In this document: positions 35,112 through 45,026 of the stretch, piece after piece
How the letters are laid out: every line of letters begins with the position of its first letter
Position numbering within the stretch: position 1 is the first letter of the stretch
Assembly: GCF_900102215.1 (NCBI RefSeq)
Contig: NZ_FNBG01000002.1
Span: 62,001 to 126,000 of the forward strand
Reading direction: 5' to 3'
From: Fontibacillus panacisegetis
GTDB lineage: Bacteria > Bacillota > Bacilli > Paenibacillales > Paenibacillaceae
Length of the DNA: 64,000 nt
Made by a program: the position numbers and the translations under genes
Notes under the pieces: model-generated
What the model was told of the DNA's origin: nothing
Database searches by the model: none
Seen by the model: the letters and a program-made list of their open reading frames with translations, nothing else

Positions 35112-36248
35112 CTATTCAAGAAAATCCTTCAACCGCTTGCTTCGGCTTGGATGACGCAATTTGCGGAGTGCTTTCGCTTCAATCTGACGAATTCTCTCCC
35201 GCGTTACACCGAACACTTTACCGACTTCTTCAAGTGTTCTTGTTCGGCCATCATCCAATCCAAAACGCAGACGAAGTACATTCTCTTCGCGTTCTGTAAG
35301 CGTGTCGAGGACATCCTCCAACTGTTCCTTTAGAAGCTCATAAGCTGCAGCATCTGCTGGAGCCATTGCTTCATGATCTTCGATAAAATCTCCCAGATGT
35401 GAATCGTCCTCTTCACCAATTGGTGTTTCAAGTGAGACCGGTTCCTGGGCTATCTTCATAATTTCGCGAACTTTCTCAACACTAAGCTCCATTTCAGCTG
35501 CAATTTCTTCCGGTGCTGGTTCTCTACCGAGTTCCTGCAACAGCTGACGGGAGACACGGATCAACTTATTGATCGTCTCTACCATATGCACTGGGATACG
35601 AATTGTTCTTGCCTGATCGGCAATCGCACGAGTAATTGCCTGACGAATCCACCACGTAGCATACGTACTGAATTTAAAGCCCTTTTTGTGATCGAACTTC
35701 TCAACCGCTTTAATCAGGCCCATATTCCCTTCCTGAATGAGGTCGAGAAACAGCATACCACGACCTACGTATCGTTTAGCGATGCTGACCACAAGGCGAA
35801 GATTCGCTTCTGCGAGTCTTCGCTTAGCCTCTTCATCACCATTCTCGATACGCTTGGCCAATTCCATTTCATCATCTGCAGTCAGGAGCGGAACTCGGCC
35901 TATTTCCTTCAAATACATCCGTACCGGGTCATTAATTTTAATTCCGGGAGGAAGCGTTAAATCGTCATCGTAGGAATATTCACCGCCATCGTGATGTTCG
36001 CCCTCATCACCATTATTTCTATTGGTTGTTAACTCTTCATCACTGTCTCCAGTAACGTCAATTCCCAAATCCCCCAGCTGTTCAAAAAACTCGTCCATTT
36101 GTTCGGGTTCTTGATCGAAAGTAGAAAGTTTCTCCATGATCTCTTTATAAGTTAATGAAGATCTTTTTTTCCCTTGTTCAATGAGGCGATCTTTCACTTG
36201 CTCCAGTGTTAATTCAGTTTCTAGTTCAGTATGCTGATCATTCGTCAT
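35112..36248 (-). CDS. sigA: Primary sigma factor SigA/RpoD
   Basis: 378 residues. An acidic region 1.1-like N-terminus and Glu/Asp-rich linker (about 65-95) precede [11 protein letters not shown] (region 1.2), region 2 ([38 protein letters not shown]...), region 3 and region 4.2 ([33 protein letters not shown]), all typical of the housekeeping sigma-70 of Bacillota. It directs RNA polymerase to the TTGACA/TATAAT promoters seen elsewhere here. ATG behind GGAGG. Follows dnaG by about 45 bases. Confidence 0.98.
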   Translation of the reverse strand: MTNDQHTELETELTLEQVKDRLIEQGKKRSSLTYKEIMEKLSTFDQEPEQMDEFFEQLGDLGIDVTGDSDEELTTNRNNGDEGEHHDGGEYSYDDDLTLPPGIKINDPVRMYLKEIGRVPLLTADDEMELAKRIENGDEEAKRRLAEANLRLVVSIAKRYVGRGMLFLDLIQEGNMGLIKAVEKFDHKKGFKFSTYATWWIRQAITRAIADQARTIRIPVHMVETINKLIRVSRQLLQELGREPAPEEIAAEMELSVEKVREIMKIAQEPVSLETPIGEEDDSHLGDFIEDHEAMAPADAAAYELLKEQLEDVLDTLTEREENVLRLRFGLDDGRTRTLEEVGKVFGVTRERIRQIEAKALRKLRHPSRSKRLKDFLE

Positions 36249-36292
36249 TTACTGGCTCCCTCCTCCCTAGAAACATCCCAACCTACATCGTT

Positions 36293-38113
36293 TCACTGTC
36301 TCTCTAGGGCAATAATCTCACTTGCAATATGTGCCGCACGCATAAAGTCTCCAGCTCGTTCAGCCGCAACCATTTCTTCCTTCTTTTGCTTAATTTCATC
36401 AGTAAGAGGAACTTTCTTGATCTCACGGATGCAATCGTCCAACTCCTGATCACTCCAAACCGGAGTATCCATCATTGCAATAGAAGTAACGGTCTGTTCT
36501 AACCGCTCATCCTGAAGCGATGAAATAAATCGGCTGGCGTCCGGAGTTTTTCCTTGTGCATAATAGGCGTATAGATAAGCAGCAATTGCTGCATGATCAT
36601 CGATGTTAAAGTGATCTCCAAGTCTGTCACCCACATAACGGGCAACTTCTTCATCCTGTAGCATAAAGGAAAGCAATCTACGTTCAGCAACGTGATAAGC
36701 AGGCAATAAAGTCGGCATTGATGCCTGCCCCTTTTTATGCCTACCATTATTCCACCTTTTGTCCTTATTATCCCCTACAGGAGTCTTTTTTTGCATAGCT
36801 ATCCGCTTTTCATTACATTCCTGTTTCAGGCTGTCAAATGACACCTGCAGTTCAGCGGCTAATTCCTTTAAATAGATCTCTCGTTCTGTAGGTGACGGTA
36901 AAGGTGCGATTACTTCCATTGCATCCTTGATATATGCTACCTTACCAGCTTCCTCTAGAAGTATATGGTTTTTTTTCAGATATATAAGCTTAAATTTGAC
37001 AGATGAAACTGCACCATCCAAAACCTGCAGCTTAAACCGTTCAGCTCCGTATTTCTGAATAAATTCATCAGGATCCAGTCCTTCAGTCAGAATCGCAATT
37101 TTGACGGTAAATCCAACAGTTTCAAGTATCGGAATACTTTTTAACGCAGCAGCTTGTCCAGCTTGATCGCCATCATAACAGACTATAGCCTCATCTGCTA
37201 AACCCCTCATCATCGCGGCATGACTATCAGTCAGAGCCGTTCCCATCGTAGCAACTCCGTTATGAACTCCGGCCTCCCATGCACTGATTACATCACCGTA
37301 ACCTTCAAATAATACAATTTGCCGTGTTTTACGGATTTCCGATTTGGCTTGATGAAGATTGTACAGTATTCGACTTTTGGTGAAGAGTCTGCTCTCGGGA
37401 GAATTCAAGTACTTGGGTTGACCTTCTCCGAGAATTCTTCCAGCAAATGCAATCACTTTACCATTTCGATTGTGAAGCGGAAATATGACGCGGTCACGAA
37501 AACGATCCACGTAACCAGTACCATCATGCTTTGAGGACAAAAGTCCACCCTTCTCCATGGCTCCCAGATCAAAAGACCGCTTGTCCAAAAATTGTACAAG
37601 AGTATCCCAACGTGCAGGCGCATAGCCGATCTGAAAAGTATCGATAGCCCTGTCCGTAAAACCTCTGGACTTTAAATAATCCATTGCAGGTTTGCCATGC
37701 TCCGTATTCTTAAGCAAAAAATGATACAGTTTCGCAGACCATTCATAAGCTTGCAGCAACTGTTCAAGCTCAGGGTTTCGTGAGGATTCTCCTCCCCCGC
37801 CCACTCCAAAATCAAAAGGAATATGGACTTCTTCAGCCATCATTTTTACGGCTTCCGGGAAAGTGAGTCCTTCAATTTCCATCCTAAACTTGATAGCATT
37901 TCCGCCCTTGCCACAGCCGTAACAGTGAAAAATTTGCCGTTCAGGTGTCACCGTGAAAGAAGGTGTCTTCTCCGAATGGAAAGGACATAACCCTTTCATA
38001 TACTTCCCTTGTTTAGTCAGATGAACGTGCTTGCCGACTGTGTCAACGATATCATGCTGCCGCAAGACCGCCTCGATGACTTCTTCCGGAATATTACCTC
38101 GCCCGGTACTCAT
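36293..38113 (-). CDS. dnaG: DNA primase DnaG
   Basis: About 606 residues. CHC2 zinc finger near residues 34-61 (CPFHSEKTPSFTV...HCYGCGKGGN), RNA-polymerase-like core with TOPRIM domain (VLFEGYGDVISAWEAGVHNGVATMGT), and a C-terminal helicase-binding domain of DnaB_bind type. It makes RNA primers for replication. The frame is open to ATG at 38128, but AAGGTGG lies five bases before ATG 38113, giving the family start MSTGRGNIPEEVIEAV. It is in the conserved yqxD-dnaG-sigA order. Confidence 0.97.
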   Translation of the reverse strand: MSTGRGNIPEEVIEAVLRQHDIVDTVGKHVHLTKQGKYMKGLCPFHSEKTPSFTVTPERQIFHCYGCGKGGNAIKFRMEIEGLTFPEAVKMMAEEVHIPFDFGVGGGGESSRNPELEQLLQAYEWSAKLYHFLLKNTEHGKPAMDYLKSRGFTDRAIDTFQIGYAPARWDTLVQFLDKRSFDLGAMEKGGLLSSKHDGTGYVDRFRDRVIFPLHNRNGKVIAFAGRILGEGQPKYLNSPESRLFTKSRILYNLHQAKSEIRKTRQIVLFEGYGDVISAWEAGVHNGVATMGTALTDSHAAMMRGLADEAIVCYDGDQAGQAAALKSIPILETVGFTVKIAILTEGLDPDEFIQKYGAERFKLQVLDGAVSSVKFKLIYLKKNHILLEEAGKVAYIKDAMEVIAPLPSPTEREIYLKELAAELQVSFDSLKQECNEKRIAMQKKTPVGDNKDKRWNNGRHKKGQASMPTLLPAYHVAERRLLSFMLQDEEVARYVGDRLGDHFNIDDHAAIAAYLYAYYAQGKTPDASRFISSLQDERLEQTVTSIAMMDTPVWSDQELDDCIREIKKVPLTDEIKQKKEEMVAAERAGDFMRAAHIASEIIALERQ

Positions 38114-38156
38114 CCAAACCACCTTCATCTTTCGTTAGCACGTAAATAATAATTCG

Positions 38157-38618
38157 CTAAAATTGTACATTCTCCTGCAAATGTTGCAAAAGTTTTGTCA
38201 AGATATCTTTAAAATTTGAGCGATCCTCATCAGTAAAGGGTTTGGGGCCTTTAAAGTAACGCCCGCCGCGACGCGCCTTCGCATGATAATGGCGTCGCTC
38301 CAGCAAATAATCAATATTCCCCGGGTGGAATATTTCGCCCCGGGGAGACAATGTAGAACATGATTTAGCTATCGCCAAGGCAGCAAGGCCGTAATCCTGC
38401 GTTACGACAATGTCATTTTTGACGATATGATTAGCGATATACAGATCAGCACTTTGCTGACTTCGATCTACCTGAATCGTAGCTACACCCTCACTCTGCT
38501 TCAATAAATGATCATAGGATGAAACCATGAGCACCTGCACTCCGAATCGTCCTGCAATTTCTACAATTTCAGTCTTTACAGGACAGGAGTCTCCGTCAAC
38601 GACTATACGTGTATTCAT
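38157..38618 (-). CDS. yqxD: YqxD/YaiI family protein (DUF188)
   Basis: About 153 residues; a NYN/PIN-like fold family with IVVDGDSCPVKTEIVEIA at the start, DLYIANHIVKNDIVVTQDYGLAALAI in the middle and a conserved RHYHAKARRGGRYFKGPKPFT near the end. Probable nuclease-like fold but the activity is unproven. ATG at 38618 is chosen; a TTG two codons earlier is possible. The ribosome site is weak and the gene lies 15 bases after glyS, so translation may be coupled. Confidence 0.9.
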   Translation of the reverse strand: MNTRIVVDGDSCPVKTEIVEIAGRFGVQVLMVSSYDHLLKQSEGVATIQVDRSQQSADLYIANHIVKNDIVVTQDYGLAALAIAKSCSTLSPRGEIFHPGNIDYLLERRHYHAKARRGGRYFKGPKPFTDEDRSNFKDILTKLLQHLQENVQF

Positions 38619-38632
38619 CGCCAATATCTTGA

Positions 38633-40711
38633 TTATGCCCAGACAAGCTTGCTAAAATCAGCGAACTGTTTCAAATCGTTATCAATTGCAGCAAGCAGAG
38701 CGAGACGGTTTTTACGAATATCCTCATCTTCAGCCATAACCATTACAGCATCAAAAAATGATGTAATTTCGTTTTTGAGTCCACTAAGCAATTTCAGTGC
38801 ATCTACTGCATTATCATCATTCAGCGTTGAGCTATACTTCTCATTAATAGAGCGCCAATCTTCGTATAGCTGTTTCTCTGCAGGATCGCTGAGCAGATCG
38901 GATCTTACAGTCAAGAAATCAGCTTTAGCTGCCAGATTGCTTACGCGATTCCATGATTCAACAGTCGTTTTGAAATCCTCTTGCCCATTTACAGCATCCA
39001 TTAATGCAGCGCCGCGATCAACAACAGATACAACATCATCGTAGCCAGCGGCCATAACTGCATCAACGACATCATAACGAAGGCTATCGGACAGCGTTTT
39101 TCTTACACGTAAACCGAAGAAATCCATCAGGTCCTTCGAAATCTCTTCTTCAGAACGTTTCAAACCATGGAATTGTTCGTGAGTTTCGAGTGCGATTGTG
39201 AAAATATCCGATAAGGTAATGTCCAATTTATGATCCAACACAATTTGTACAATACCAGCCGCTTGACGTCGCAAGCCGTAAGGGTCCTGTGAGCCAGTTG
39301 GAATGATACCAATGGAGAAGCATCCTGTAATCGTATCTATTTTATCCGCAATGGAGACGATTGAACCCACTTCAGAGCTTGGTGCGCTTTCACCTGAGAA
39401 ACGAGGTTGGTAATGCTCGAATACACCCTTAGCTACAGACTCGGATTCTCCAGCCTTACGAGCATAGTCTTCACCCATAACGCCTTGAAGCTCAGGGAAT
39501 TCATATACCATCTGAGTAACCAGATCAAATTTACAAATCTCAGCAGTGCGATTCACAGCTTCAGAAGTTCCGGTATCTACTTTCAGCAGCGTGGACAGCT
39601 TCTCGGCATTGCGACGGATACGGCGAACCTTGTCTCCTACTGTTCCCATCTCTTCATGGAATACGATGCTTTCAAGCTTGGACAGAGCATCCTTGATTGC
39701 CAGCTTTTGATCTTCTTCATAGAAAAATTTCGCATCGGAAAGACGAGCGCGAAGCACTTTTTCATTACCTCTAGCAATAACATCAAGGGATGACGCATCA
39801 CCATTACGAACTGTAACAAAAAACGGAAGCAAGGCTCCCTGCTTATCCAATACCGGGAAATAACGTTGATGCTCACGCATCGAAGTGATCAGTACTTCCT
39901 GTGGAATGTTCAAGAATGATTCTTCAAATTTACCGAATAGTACTGTTGGAGTTTCGACCAGGAACAGCACTTCCTCCAGCAAATCGTCCTTCACTGCAAT
40001 ATTCCAGTCTTTATCCTTGGCAAGAGCATTAATTTGATTTTGAATCAGCTCCTGACGTTCCTTAACATCAGCAATTACATGTTGTAAACGCAACGCCTCT
40101 ACGTAAGTCGAAGGCTCTTGAATGGTAATATCCTGACCCAAGAAACGATGTCCTCGCGTCACATTGCCAGACTTAACGCCTGCAATTTCCAAATCAACAA
40201 CGTCGCTACCAAACAACGCGATGATCCAACGAATTGGACGAACAAATTTGAAGTCGTAATTGCCCCAACGCATGTTTTTAGGGAAATTCATAGCATGCAA
40301 AATACCAAGTAATCCTTCAGCCAAAATTTGCGAGGTTTCCACTCCTGTAGTGCTTTTGTTTACATAAACGTATTCAGTGCCACCCACGTCCTTGAAAGTA
40401 AACTGCTCAGGGCTGGCGCCTTGACTGCGAGCAAATCCAAGCGCAGCTTTACTCCATTCGCCTTTGTCATCAAGAGCGATTTTGCGGGAAGGGCCTTTCA
40501 CTTCTTCATGAACGTCCTCTTGCTTCTCTGCAACATCCTTGATGAGTACCGTAAGACGGCGTGGTGTTGCATAGCTCTCAACAGCTCCATGCTTAATGAC
40601 AGATTCCTCTAGCCATTTCTCCGTACGTTCTTTCAATTGCTCCATAGCCGCGCGAATAAAACGGGCAGGCATTTCTTCCAAGCCGATTTCAAATAACAGA
40701 TCCTTAGCCAC
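38633..40711 (-). CDS. glyS: Glycyl-tRNA synthetase, beta subunit
   Basis: About 692 residues. The start [26 protein letters not shown] and the block [14 protein letters not shown] are characteristic, with the conserved domain [26 protein letters not shown] and the C-terminal anticodon-binding helical domain. It pairs with GlyQ to form the tetrameric enzyme that charges tRNA-Gly. The frame is open to 40756, but GTG at 40711 with GGGGGC before it gives the family start and overlaps the glyQ stop by eight bases, the usual coupled arrangement. Confidence 0.96.
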   Translation of the reverse strand: MAKDLLFEIGLEEMPARFIRAAMEQLKERTEKWLEESVIKHGAVESYATPRRLTVLIKDVAEKQEDVHEEVKGPSRKIALDDKGEWSKAALGFARSQGASPEQFTFKDVGGTEYVYVNKSTTGVETSQILAEGLLGILHAMNFPKNMRWGNYDFKFVRPIRWIIALFGSDVVDLEIAGVKSGNVTRGHRFLGQDITIQEPSTYVEALRLQHVIADVKERQELIQNQINALAKDKDWNIAVKDDLLEEVLFLVETPTVLFGKFEESFLNIPQEVLITSMREHQRYFPVLDKQGALLPFFVTVRNGDASSLDVIARGNEKVLRARLSDAKFFYEEDQKLAIKDALSKLESIVFHEEMGTVGDKVRRIRRNAEKLSTLLKVDTGTSEAVNRTAEICKFDLVTQMVYEFPELQGVMGEDYARKAGESESVAKGVFEHYQPRFSGESAPSSEVGSIVSIADKIDTITGCFSIGIIPTGSQDPYGLRRQAAGIVQIVLDHKLDITLSDIFTIALETHEQFHGLKRSEEEISKDLMDFFGLRVRKTLSDSLRYDVVDAVMAAGYDDVVSVVDRGAALMDAVNGQEDFKTTVESWNRVSNLAAKADFLTVRSDLLSDPAEKQLYEDWRSINEKYSSTLNDDNAVDALKLLSGLKNEITSFFDAVMVMAEDEDIRKNRLALLAAIDNDLKQFADFSKLVWA

Positions 40712-41591
40712 GGACAGCGCCCCCTTTCTGAAGCATTGGGAATCCAAGCTTCTCACGTTCCTCCAAATATGTCGCAGCTACCTGACGAGCTAAGTTACGA
40801 ACGCGGGTAATGTAACCTGTGCGCTCTGTTACACTAATTGCACCTCTTGCATCAAGCAAGTTAAATGTGTGAGAACATTTCAATACATAGTCATAAGCAG
40901 GGAACACCAAATGCTGTTCCATCGCTTTAGCTGCCTCTTGCTCATACATATTGAACAAAGTGAAGAGCATTTTGACATCAGATATTTCAAAAGTATATTT
41001 GGAATGCTCAAACTCGGCCTGATGGAATACATCACCATAGGTTGTGCCATCTACCCATTCCAGATCAAATACATTTTCTTTATCCTGAATATAGGAAGCA
41101 AGACGTTCCATACCGTAAGTTATTTCTACAGCAACTGGATTCGCTTCAATACCGCCAACCTGTTGGAAGTACGTAAATTGCGTAATTTCCATTCCGTCCA
41201 GCCATACTTCCCAGCCAAGACCCCAAGCACCGAGGCCCGGATGCTCCCAGTTATCCTCAACGAACCGGATATCATGCTCAAGCGGGTTAATACCGAGACG
41301 CTTCAAGCTCTCCAGGTAAATTTCTTGGATATTGTCTGGCGATGGCTTCAAAATAACTTGGAACTGGTGATGCTGATACAAACGGTTCGGGTTTTCTCCA
41401 TAACGTCCATCCGCCGGACGACGGGAAGGTTCCACATAAGCTACGTTCCATGGTTCTGGCCCAATCGAACGCAGGAAAGTCATCGGATTCAGCGTACCTG
41501 CACCTTTTTCCACGTCATAAGGCTGTACCACGATACAATTTTGTTCCGACCAAAACTGTTGCAGGGTCAAAATCATTTGTTGGAAATTCAT
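40704..41591 (-). CDS. glyQ: Glycyl-tRNA synthetase, alpha subunit
   Basis: 295 residues, class II synthetase catalytic subunit: [59 protein letters not shown] is a standard start, followed by [21 protein letters not shown] (motif 2/3 region) and [10 protein letters not shown]. It activates glycine and joins it to tRNA-Gly with GlyS. ATG behind AAGGAG. Upstream is a glycine T-box leader, so expression should rise when tRNA-Gly is uncharged. Confidence 0.97.
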   Translation of the reverse strand: MNFQQMILTLQQFWSEQNCIVVQPYDVEKGAGTLNPMTFLRSIGPEPWNVAYVEPSRRPADGRYGENPNRLYQHHQFQVILKPSPDNIQEIYLESLKRLGINPLEHDIRFVEDNWEHPGLGAWGLGWEVWLDGMEITQFTYFQQVGGIEANPVAVEITYGMERLASYIQDKENVFDLEWVDGTTYGDVFHQAEFEHSKYTFEISDVKMLFTLFNMYEQEAAKAMEQHLVFPAYDYVLKCSHTFNLLDARGAISVTERTGYITRVRNLARQVAATYLEEREKLGFPMLQKGGAVRG

Positions 41592-41895
41592 GATTTACAC
41601 TCCTTCATCATAATTAGCCGACAGGAGGAACATACCAAAAAACTCTCGCCTCCTACGCCTGCTGTCAGACGTAGGGACGAGAGTTGTATTCCCGCGGTTC
41701 CACCCTACTTGATTTGCACATTTGCCTTAACGGCATTAGGACAAATCCTCTTTTCACGAACAATTGTTCACGCTCCCGGGTTGCCCTTTCATGAGTCTTT
41801 CCGACCGGGCTTTCACTACCCCCGATTCGCTAATACGGATCTAGCACCTCATTACTTTTCCCGTTCAATGCGCTACTCTCCAATAGGAGAAATTC
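41592..41895 (-). promoter_or_regulatory. Glycine T-box leader of glyQS
   Basis: The T-box sequence AGGGTGGAACCGCGGG lies at 41691-41706. Before it, stem I has the loop-E element AAAAGTA on its 5' side and, opposite, AAAGGGCAA, so the specifier codon reads GGC (plus 41783-41785), followed by A as expected; ATGAG/CTCAT closes the stem above. After it comes a terminator stem (41642-41684). Uncharged tRNA-Gly pairs with GGC and the T-box, blocking the terminator. Confidence 0.93.
41637..41684 (-). terminator. T-box terminator hairpin
   Basis: ACTCTCGTCCCTACG/CGTAGGAGGCGAGAGT stem with two internal mismatches followed by TTTTTT on the minus strand; the alternative to the antiterminator of the glycine T-box. 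Confidence 0.88.
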
Positions 41896-41901
41896 TTATC
41901 T

Positions 41902-41930
41902 ATAATAAATGATTTTATATCGTTCGTCAA
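41902..41930 (-). promoter_or_regulatory. SigA-type promoter of the glyQS leader
   Basis: TTGACG (41925-41930) and TATTAT (41902-41907), spacing 17. The -35 overlaps the recO stop codon; predicted start near 41895. Confidence 0.8.
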
Positions 41931-42676
41931 ATTTCGTATTTGTCTAATTGATCTAGAAAATTACGTGATTTCAACTTTAGCCCAAGCTGCATGTCCATAA
42001 AGGCTCGCATCACCGTTTTCAGTTCTGACTTCGTAGTATCTTTTACTTCGATATTGCCGAGTCTTCTTAAATCCATTTTCTCAAACAGAGATAACAATTT
42101 GTACGTTCCTGAAGATACATTAAATGCTGCTGGATCATGGTATCGACATCGACTGCACAATTTCCCACCTAATCTTGCACTTACAGTCATCGAGTCGTCC
42201 TCACGCCCACATGAGATACATGTATCGAAAGAAGGACCATACCCTGCAGCCTGCAGCACCTTCATCTCATACAAATGTGTGATTATCTGCGGGTCCTTCC
42301 CTGAAGAGAGACCTTCCAGGCAAGCCTTAAGCTGTGTGAACCAGAACTGACCCACTTCTTCATCCTGAAGCGTTCGATCTAGCAATTCACAAGCATATGA
42401 TGCGTAGGCTGCAAGAAATAAATCCTCACGTAAAGAAAAGTGAGATTCAATAATCTCACCTTGATTTAAGGTTCCCAGCCCATTATTTTGACGGTAAAAT
42501 ACATATTCACCATAGGTAAAAAGCTGTGTCAGCGCCGCATGACGACTCTTAAGCTTTTTAGCTCCGCGTGCCAGCACTCCGATTTTCCCATGAGTCTCTG
42601 TGCACAGCGTAACAATTTTGTTGCCTTCACCATAATCCATGCTGCGGATGACTATACCCTCCACCCTGTATAACAT
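41927..42676 (-). CDS. recO: DNA repair protein RecO
   Basis: 249 residues. An N-terminal OB fold (LYRVEGIVIRSMDYGEGNKIVTLCTETHGKIGVLARGAKKLKS) and a helical C-terminal part containing a zinc site (CISCGRED...CSRCRY near 147-168). RecO loads RecA on single-stranded DNA together with RecF and RecR. It lies 40 bases downstream of yqzL and before glyQ, the normal order in Bacillota. Confidence 0.95.
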   Translation of the reverse strand: MLYRVEGIVIRSMDYGEGNKIVTLCTETHGKIGVLARGAKKLKSRHAALTQLFTYGEYVFYRQNNGLGTLNQGEIIESHFSLREDLFLAAYASYACELLDRTLQDEEVGQFWFTQLKACLEGLSSGKDPQIITHLYEMKVLQAAGYGPSFDTCISCGREDDSMTVSARLGGKLCSRCRYHDPAAFNVSSGTYKLLSLFEKMDLRRLGNIEVKDTTKSELKTVMRAFMDMQLGLKLKSRNFLDQLDKYEI

Positions 42677-42716
42677 GTCTCTTCCCCCAAACTTACTGGG
42701 CTCCCCGAATAAAAAA

Positions 42717-42857
42717 CTAATCCTCCATCTCCTGCTGGTCGATCAGTTCCTCGGAGGCAGCAGACTCCTCCTGGGATTCGGTGCCGGCTTCTTTATAGAG
42801 CATATAAGCATCGACATCTCCAGTTATTGCAAAATACTTCCACGAAAAATCTCGCAT
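42717..42857 (-). CDS. yqzL: YqzL-like short protein
   Basis: 46 residues (MRDFSWKYFAITGDVDAYMLYKEA, then an acidic Glu-rich tail). The motif DFSWKYFAITGDVDAYMLYK is the YqzL family signature; YqzL in Bacillus subtilis lies between era and recO, as here. ATG behind AAAGGGTG with good spacing. The function is unknown. This is shorter than a typical gene-finder cut-off and is easily missed. The acidic tail of about 20 residues is longer than I recall for the Bacillus subtilis protein. Confidence 0.85.
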   Translation of the reverse strand: MRDFSWKYFAITGDVDAYMLYKEAGTESQEESAASEELIDQQEMED

Positions 42858-43004
42858 ACGTATTCACCCTTTCTTCGGAAATGACGCCTGCATCTTCAAA
42901 GATTAGGATGTACGATCGAGCGGGAAGTATGTGTTGCAATAACTCCCAGTTTGGATTTTGATAACGAAATGCTTCGACAAGGAGTTTTGCGTCATCAGAT
43001 CATT

Positions 43005-43907
43005 CTATGCATCACGGTGGAAGCCGAGATCTTTAAGAACGCGTTCCTGATTGCGCCAATCTTTTTTCACCTTAACCCATAACTCCAGAAAAATTTTAGA
43101 GCCTAACAAGTTCTCAATATCATGTCTTGCCCGTTTGCCAACTTCTTTGAGCAAAGCCCCCTGCTTCCCGATAATGATCCCTTTCTGGGAATCACGCTCT
43201 ACAAAAATGACAGCTGACAAATAAACAACACCATTCTCCTCAACCTTCATGTCTTCTATCGTGACAGCAATGGAATGTGGTACTTCCTCACGTGTCAAAT
43301 GCAGTATTTTCTCACGAATCAATTCCGCACATACAAATTGCTCTGGATGGTCTGTAACCTGATCATCAGGATAATATTGAGGACCTTCCGGCAAATATTT
43401 CTCCACCTGATCAAGAAGTGTATTCACATTGTTCCCCAGCTTTGCAGAGATCGGAACAATTTCTGCGAATGCATACAGCTTCCGATACTCCTCGATAATA
43501 GGGAGCAAGGCTTCAGGCTCAATCCGATCAATTTTGTTCAACACTAGAATGACAGGAGTTCGTACATTTTTAAGCTGCTCAATAATGTAACGATCCCCCC
43601 CGCCGAGTCCCTCTGCAGTATCTACAAGGAAAAGCACGGCTTCAACCTCACCAAGCGTGTTCAGTGCAGTATTGTTCATAAAGTCACCGAGCTTGGATTG
43701 ACGTTTATGGATGCCTGGAGTATCGAGGAAAACTACCTGCATGGTTTCAGTCGTATATACTCCGTGAATTTTATTTCGTGTCGTCTGCGGTTTGTCAGAC
43801 ATAATTGCAATTTTTTGACCAATAACTTGGTTCATCAGCGTTGATTTCCCAACGTTTGGTCGTCCAACAATTGCAACAAAGCCGGATTTGAATTTGGATT
43901 TAGCCAT
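43005..43907 (-). CDS. era: GTPase Era
   Basis: 300 residues. GTPase motifs: [13 protein letters not shown] near residues 16-28, DTPGIHKRQ near 62-70, LNKIDRIE near 123-130, and a C-terminal KH domain ([25 protein letters not shown]). Era binds the 3' end of 16S rRNA and helps 30S maturation. ATG behind AAAGGA. It lies 148 bases before yqzL on the strand; the 303-base gap to cdd holds a repeat cluster. Confidence 0.97.
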   Translation of the reverse strand: MAKSKFKSGFVAIVGRPNVGKSTLMNQVIGQKIAIMSDKPQTTRNKIHGVYTTETMQVVFLDTPGIHKRQSKLGDFMNNTALNTLGEVEAVLFLVDTAEGLGGGDRYIIEQLKNVRTPVILVLNKIDRIEPEALLPIIEEYRKLYAFAEIVPISAKLGNNVNTLLDQVEKYLPEGPQYYPDDQVTDHPEQFVCAELIREKILHLTREEVPHSIAVTIEDMKVEENGVVYLSAVIFVERDSQKGIIIGKQGALLKEVGKRARHDIENLLGSKIFLELWVKVKKDWRNQERVLKDLGFHRDA

Positions 43908-43975
43908 GTATAAAATAATCCTTTCTTAATAAAACAGTAATATTATAGCTGGTTTAAAATGTTAAGCTGCGACGA

Positions 43976-44156
43976 TACCTGCAATAGTGCATCTTTTTCT
44001 CTTATTTTCCTTCATTACGAAACATTCCTGCAAAAATGCAGTCTTTTCATTGTAAAACTTGAGCTTTAAGTCAAAATCCTGTGAAATTCCTGCACATTTG
44101 CAGGCTTTTTCCCCACATCGGCTGTTCCATTTCAGATACCTGCATATTTGCAGCTT
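43976..44156. repeat. Cluster of four short palindromic repeats
   Basis: Four copies of CCTGCA-n4-TGCAG-like hairpins: near 43979-43993 (degenerate), 44027-44041, 44089-44104 (perfect CCTGCA/TGCAGG) and 44139-44154. They are 48, 62 and 50 bases apart, and the flanks (ATTCCTGCA, CTTTT after several copies) are partly shared. The 303-base gap between cdd and era contains nothing else I can identify apart from a possible -10 (TATAAT, 43942-43947) for era. Confidence 0.6.
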
Positions 44157-44210
44157 ATTGTCGGTCTTTTGCAATATAGAAGCTGCTCGTACTAAGCAAG
44201 CTTACGTGCT

Positions 44211-44618
44211 TTACTTTGAAGCAAGCTGAGATGGACCAAATGAGTACGGAAGCAACTCGCTTACTGTCGTCTGACGAATGTCACCTTTTAGATTGCCCAG
44301 AATGACAGGCATTTCTCCATGACAAAGCTCAAGTAATACCTGTCGGCACACACCGCACGGTGCGATCGGCTCATCGGTATCGCCAACAACGGCGATTGCT
44401 TGAAATGTCCCAGGCTTCAAGCCATCGGCAATTGCCCGAAACATGGCGGTCCGCTCCGCACAATTCGTTGGACCATACGCAGCATTTTCCACATTACATC
44501 CATGATGAACATGTCCATTCTGATCAAGCAGCGCTGCCCCAACTCCAAAACCGGAATAAGGTATATACGCTTTGGTATGAGCTTTAATCGCTTCCTGAAG
44601 CAGCCAATTATAATCCAT
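44211..44618 (-). CDS. cdd: Cytidine deaminase
   Basis: 135 residues. Zinc ligands and catalytic acid are visible: CNVENAAYGPTNCAERTAMF (Cys53, Glu55) and PCGVCRQVL (Cys88, Cys91). It deaminates cytidine and deoxycytidine to uridine and deoxyuridine in pyrimidine salvage. ATG behind AAAGGAG. It lies 27 bases after dgkA in the conserved dgkA-cdd-era order. Confidence 0.97.
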   Translation of the reverse strand: MDYNWLLQEAIKAHTKAYIPYSGFGVGAALLDQNGHVHHGCNVENAAYGPTNCAERTAMFRAIADGLKPGTFQAIAVVGDTDEPIAPCGVCRQVLLELCHGEMPVILGNLKGDIRQTTVSELLPYSFGPSQLASK

Positions 44619-44645
44619 GCGGTTATCTCCTTTACGAAAATAATA

Positions 44646-45026
44646 TTATGAAGATATAATTCCAAGCCAGGTGACTACTGGTTCATAAAAAAGCACAATA
44701 CCTATCAGAACGGCAAAACAAGCTGCAATCAAGACGGCCCCGGCGGCGGCATCCTTAGCCATTTTGGCCAAGCTATGCCACTCCGGGGTCACGAGATCCA
44801 CCACTGCTTCAATAGCGGTATTAAATAATTCCGCACTTATTACAAATCCAATAACTAATAATAACAATGCAATGTCTCTCAAGGAAAGACCAAAATACAG
44901 CGCAGCTAACATCACAATTACGGCTGCCACTAGATGAACTCTCATATTACGCTGAGTTTTGAGCGATACAACGATTCCTTCCAGCGCATATCGGAATGTG
45001 TCGCTCCATTTACAATTTGGTTTCAT
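44646..45026 (-). CDS. dgkA: Undecaprenol/diacylglycerol kinase DgkA-type
   Basis: 126 residues, three membrane segments, with the catalytic AELFNTAIEAVVDLVTPEW block near residues 64-82. In Bacillota these small kinases phosphorylate undecaprenol rather than diacylglycerol, feeding lipid carrier back to wall synthesis. Start ATG follows the ybeY stop directly (TAA then ATG); the ribosome site is weak, so coupled translation is likely. Confidence 0.93.
   Translation of the reverse strand: MKPNCKWSDTFRYALEGIVVSLKTQRNMRVHLVAAVIVMLAALYFGLSLRDIALLLLVIGFVISAELFNTAIEAVVDLVTPEWHSLAKMAKDAAAGAVLIAACFAVLIGIVLFYEPVVTWLGIISS

Noticed and set aside
40869-41912. Long plus-strand open frame (347 codons) opposite glyQ and its leader
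   Set aside because: Antisense to the well-supported glyQ and T-box; no ribosome site or recognisable domain.
44089-44110. Palindrome with following T-run as a terminator
   Set aside because: CCTGCA/TGCAGG followed by CTTTTT points to the plus strand, where no gene ends; it is one unit of the repeat array.
43962-44174. Minus-strand open frame of 70 codons in the cdd-era gap
   Set aside because: It coincides with the palindromic repeat array, has no ribosome site and a composition dictated by the repeats.
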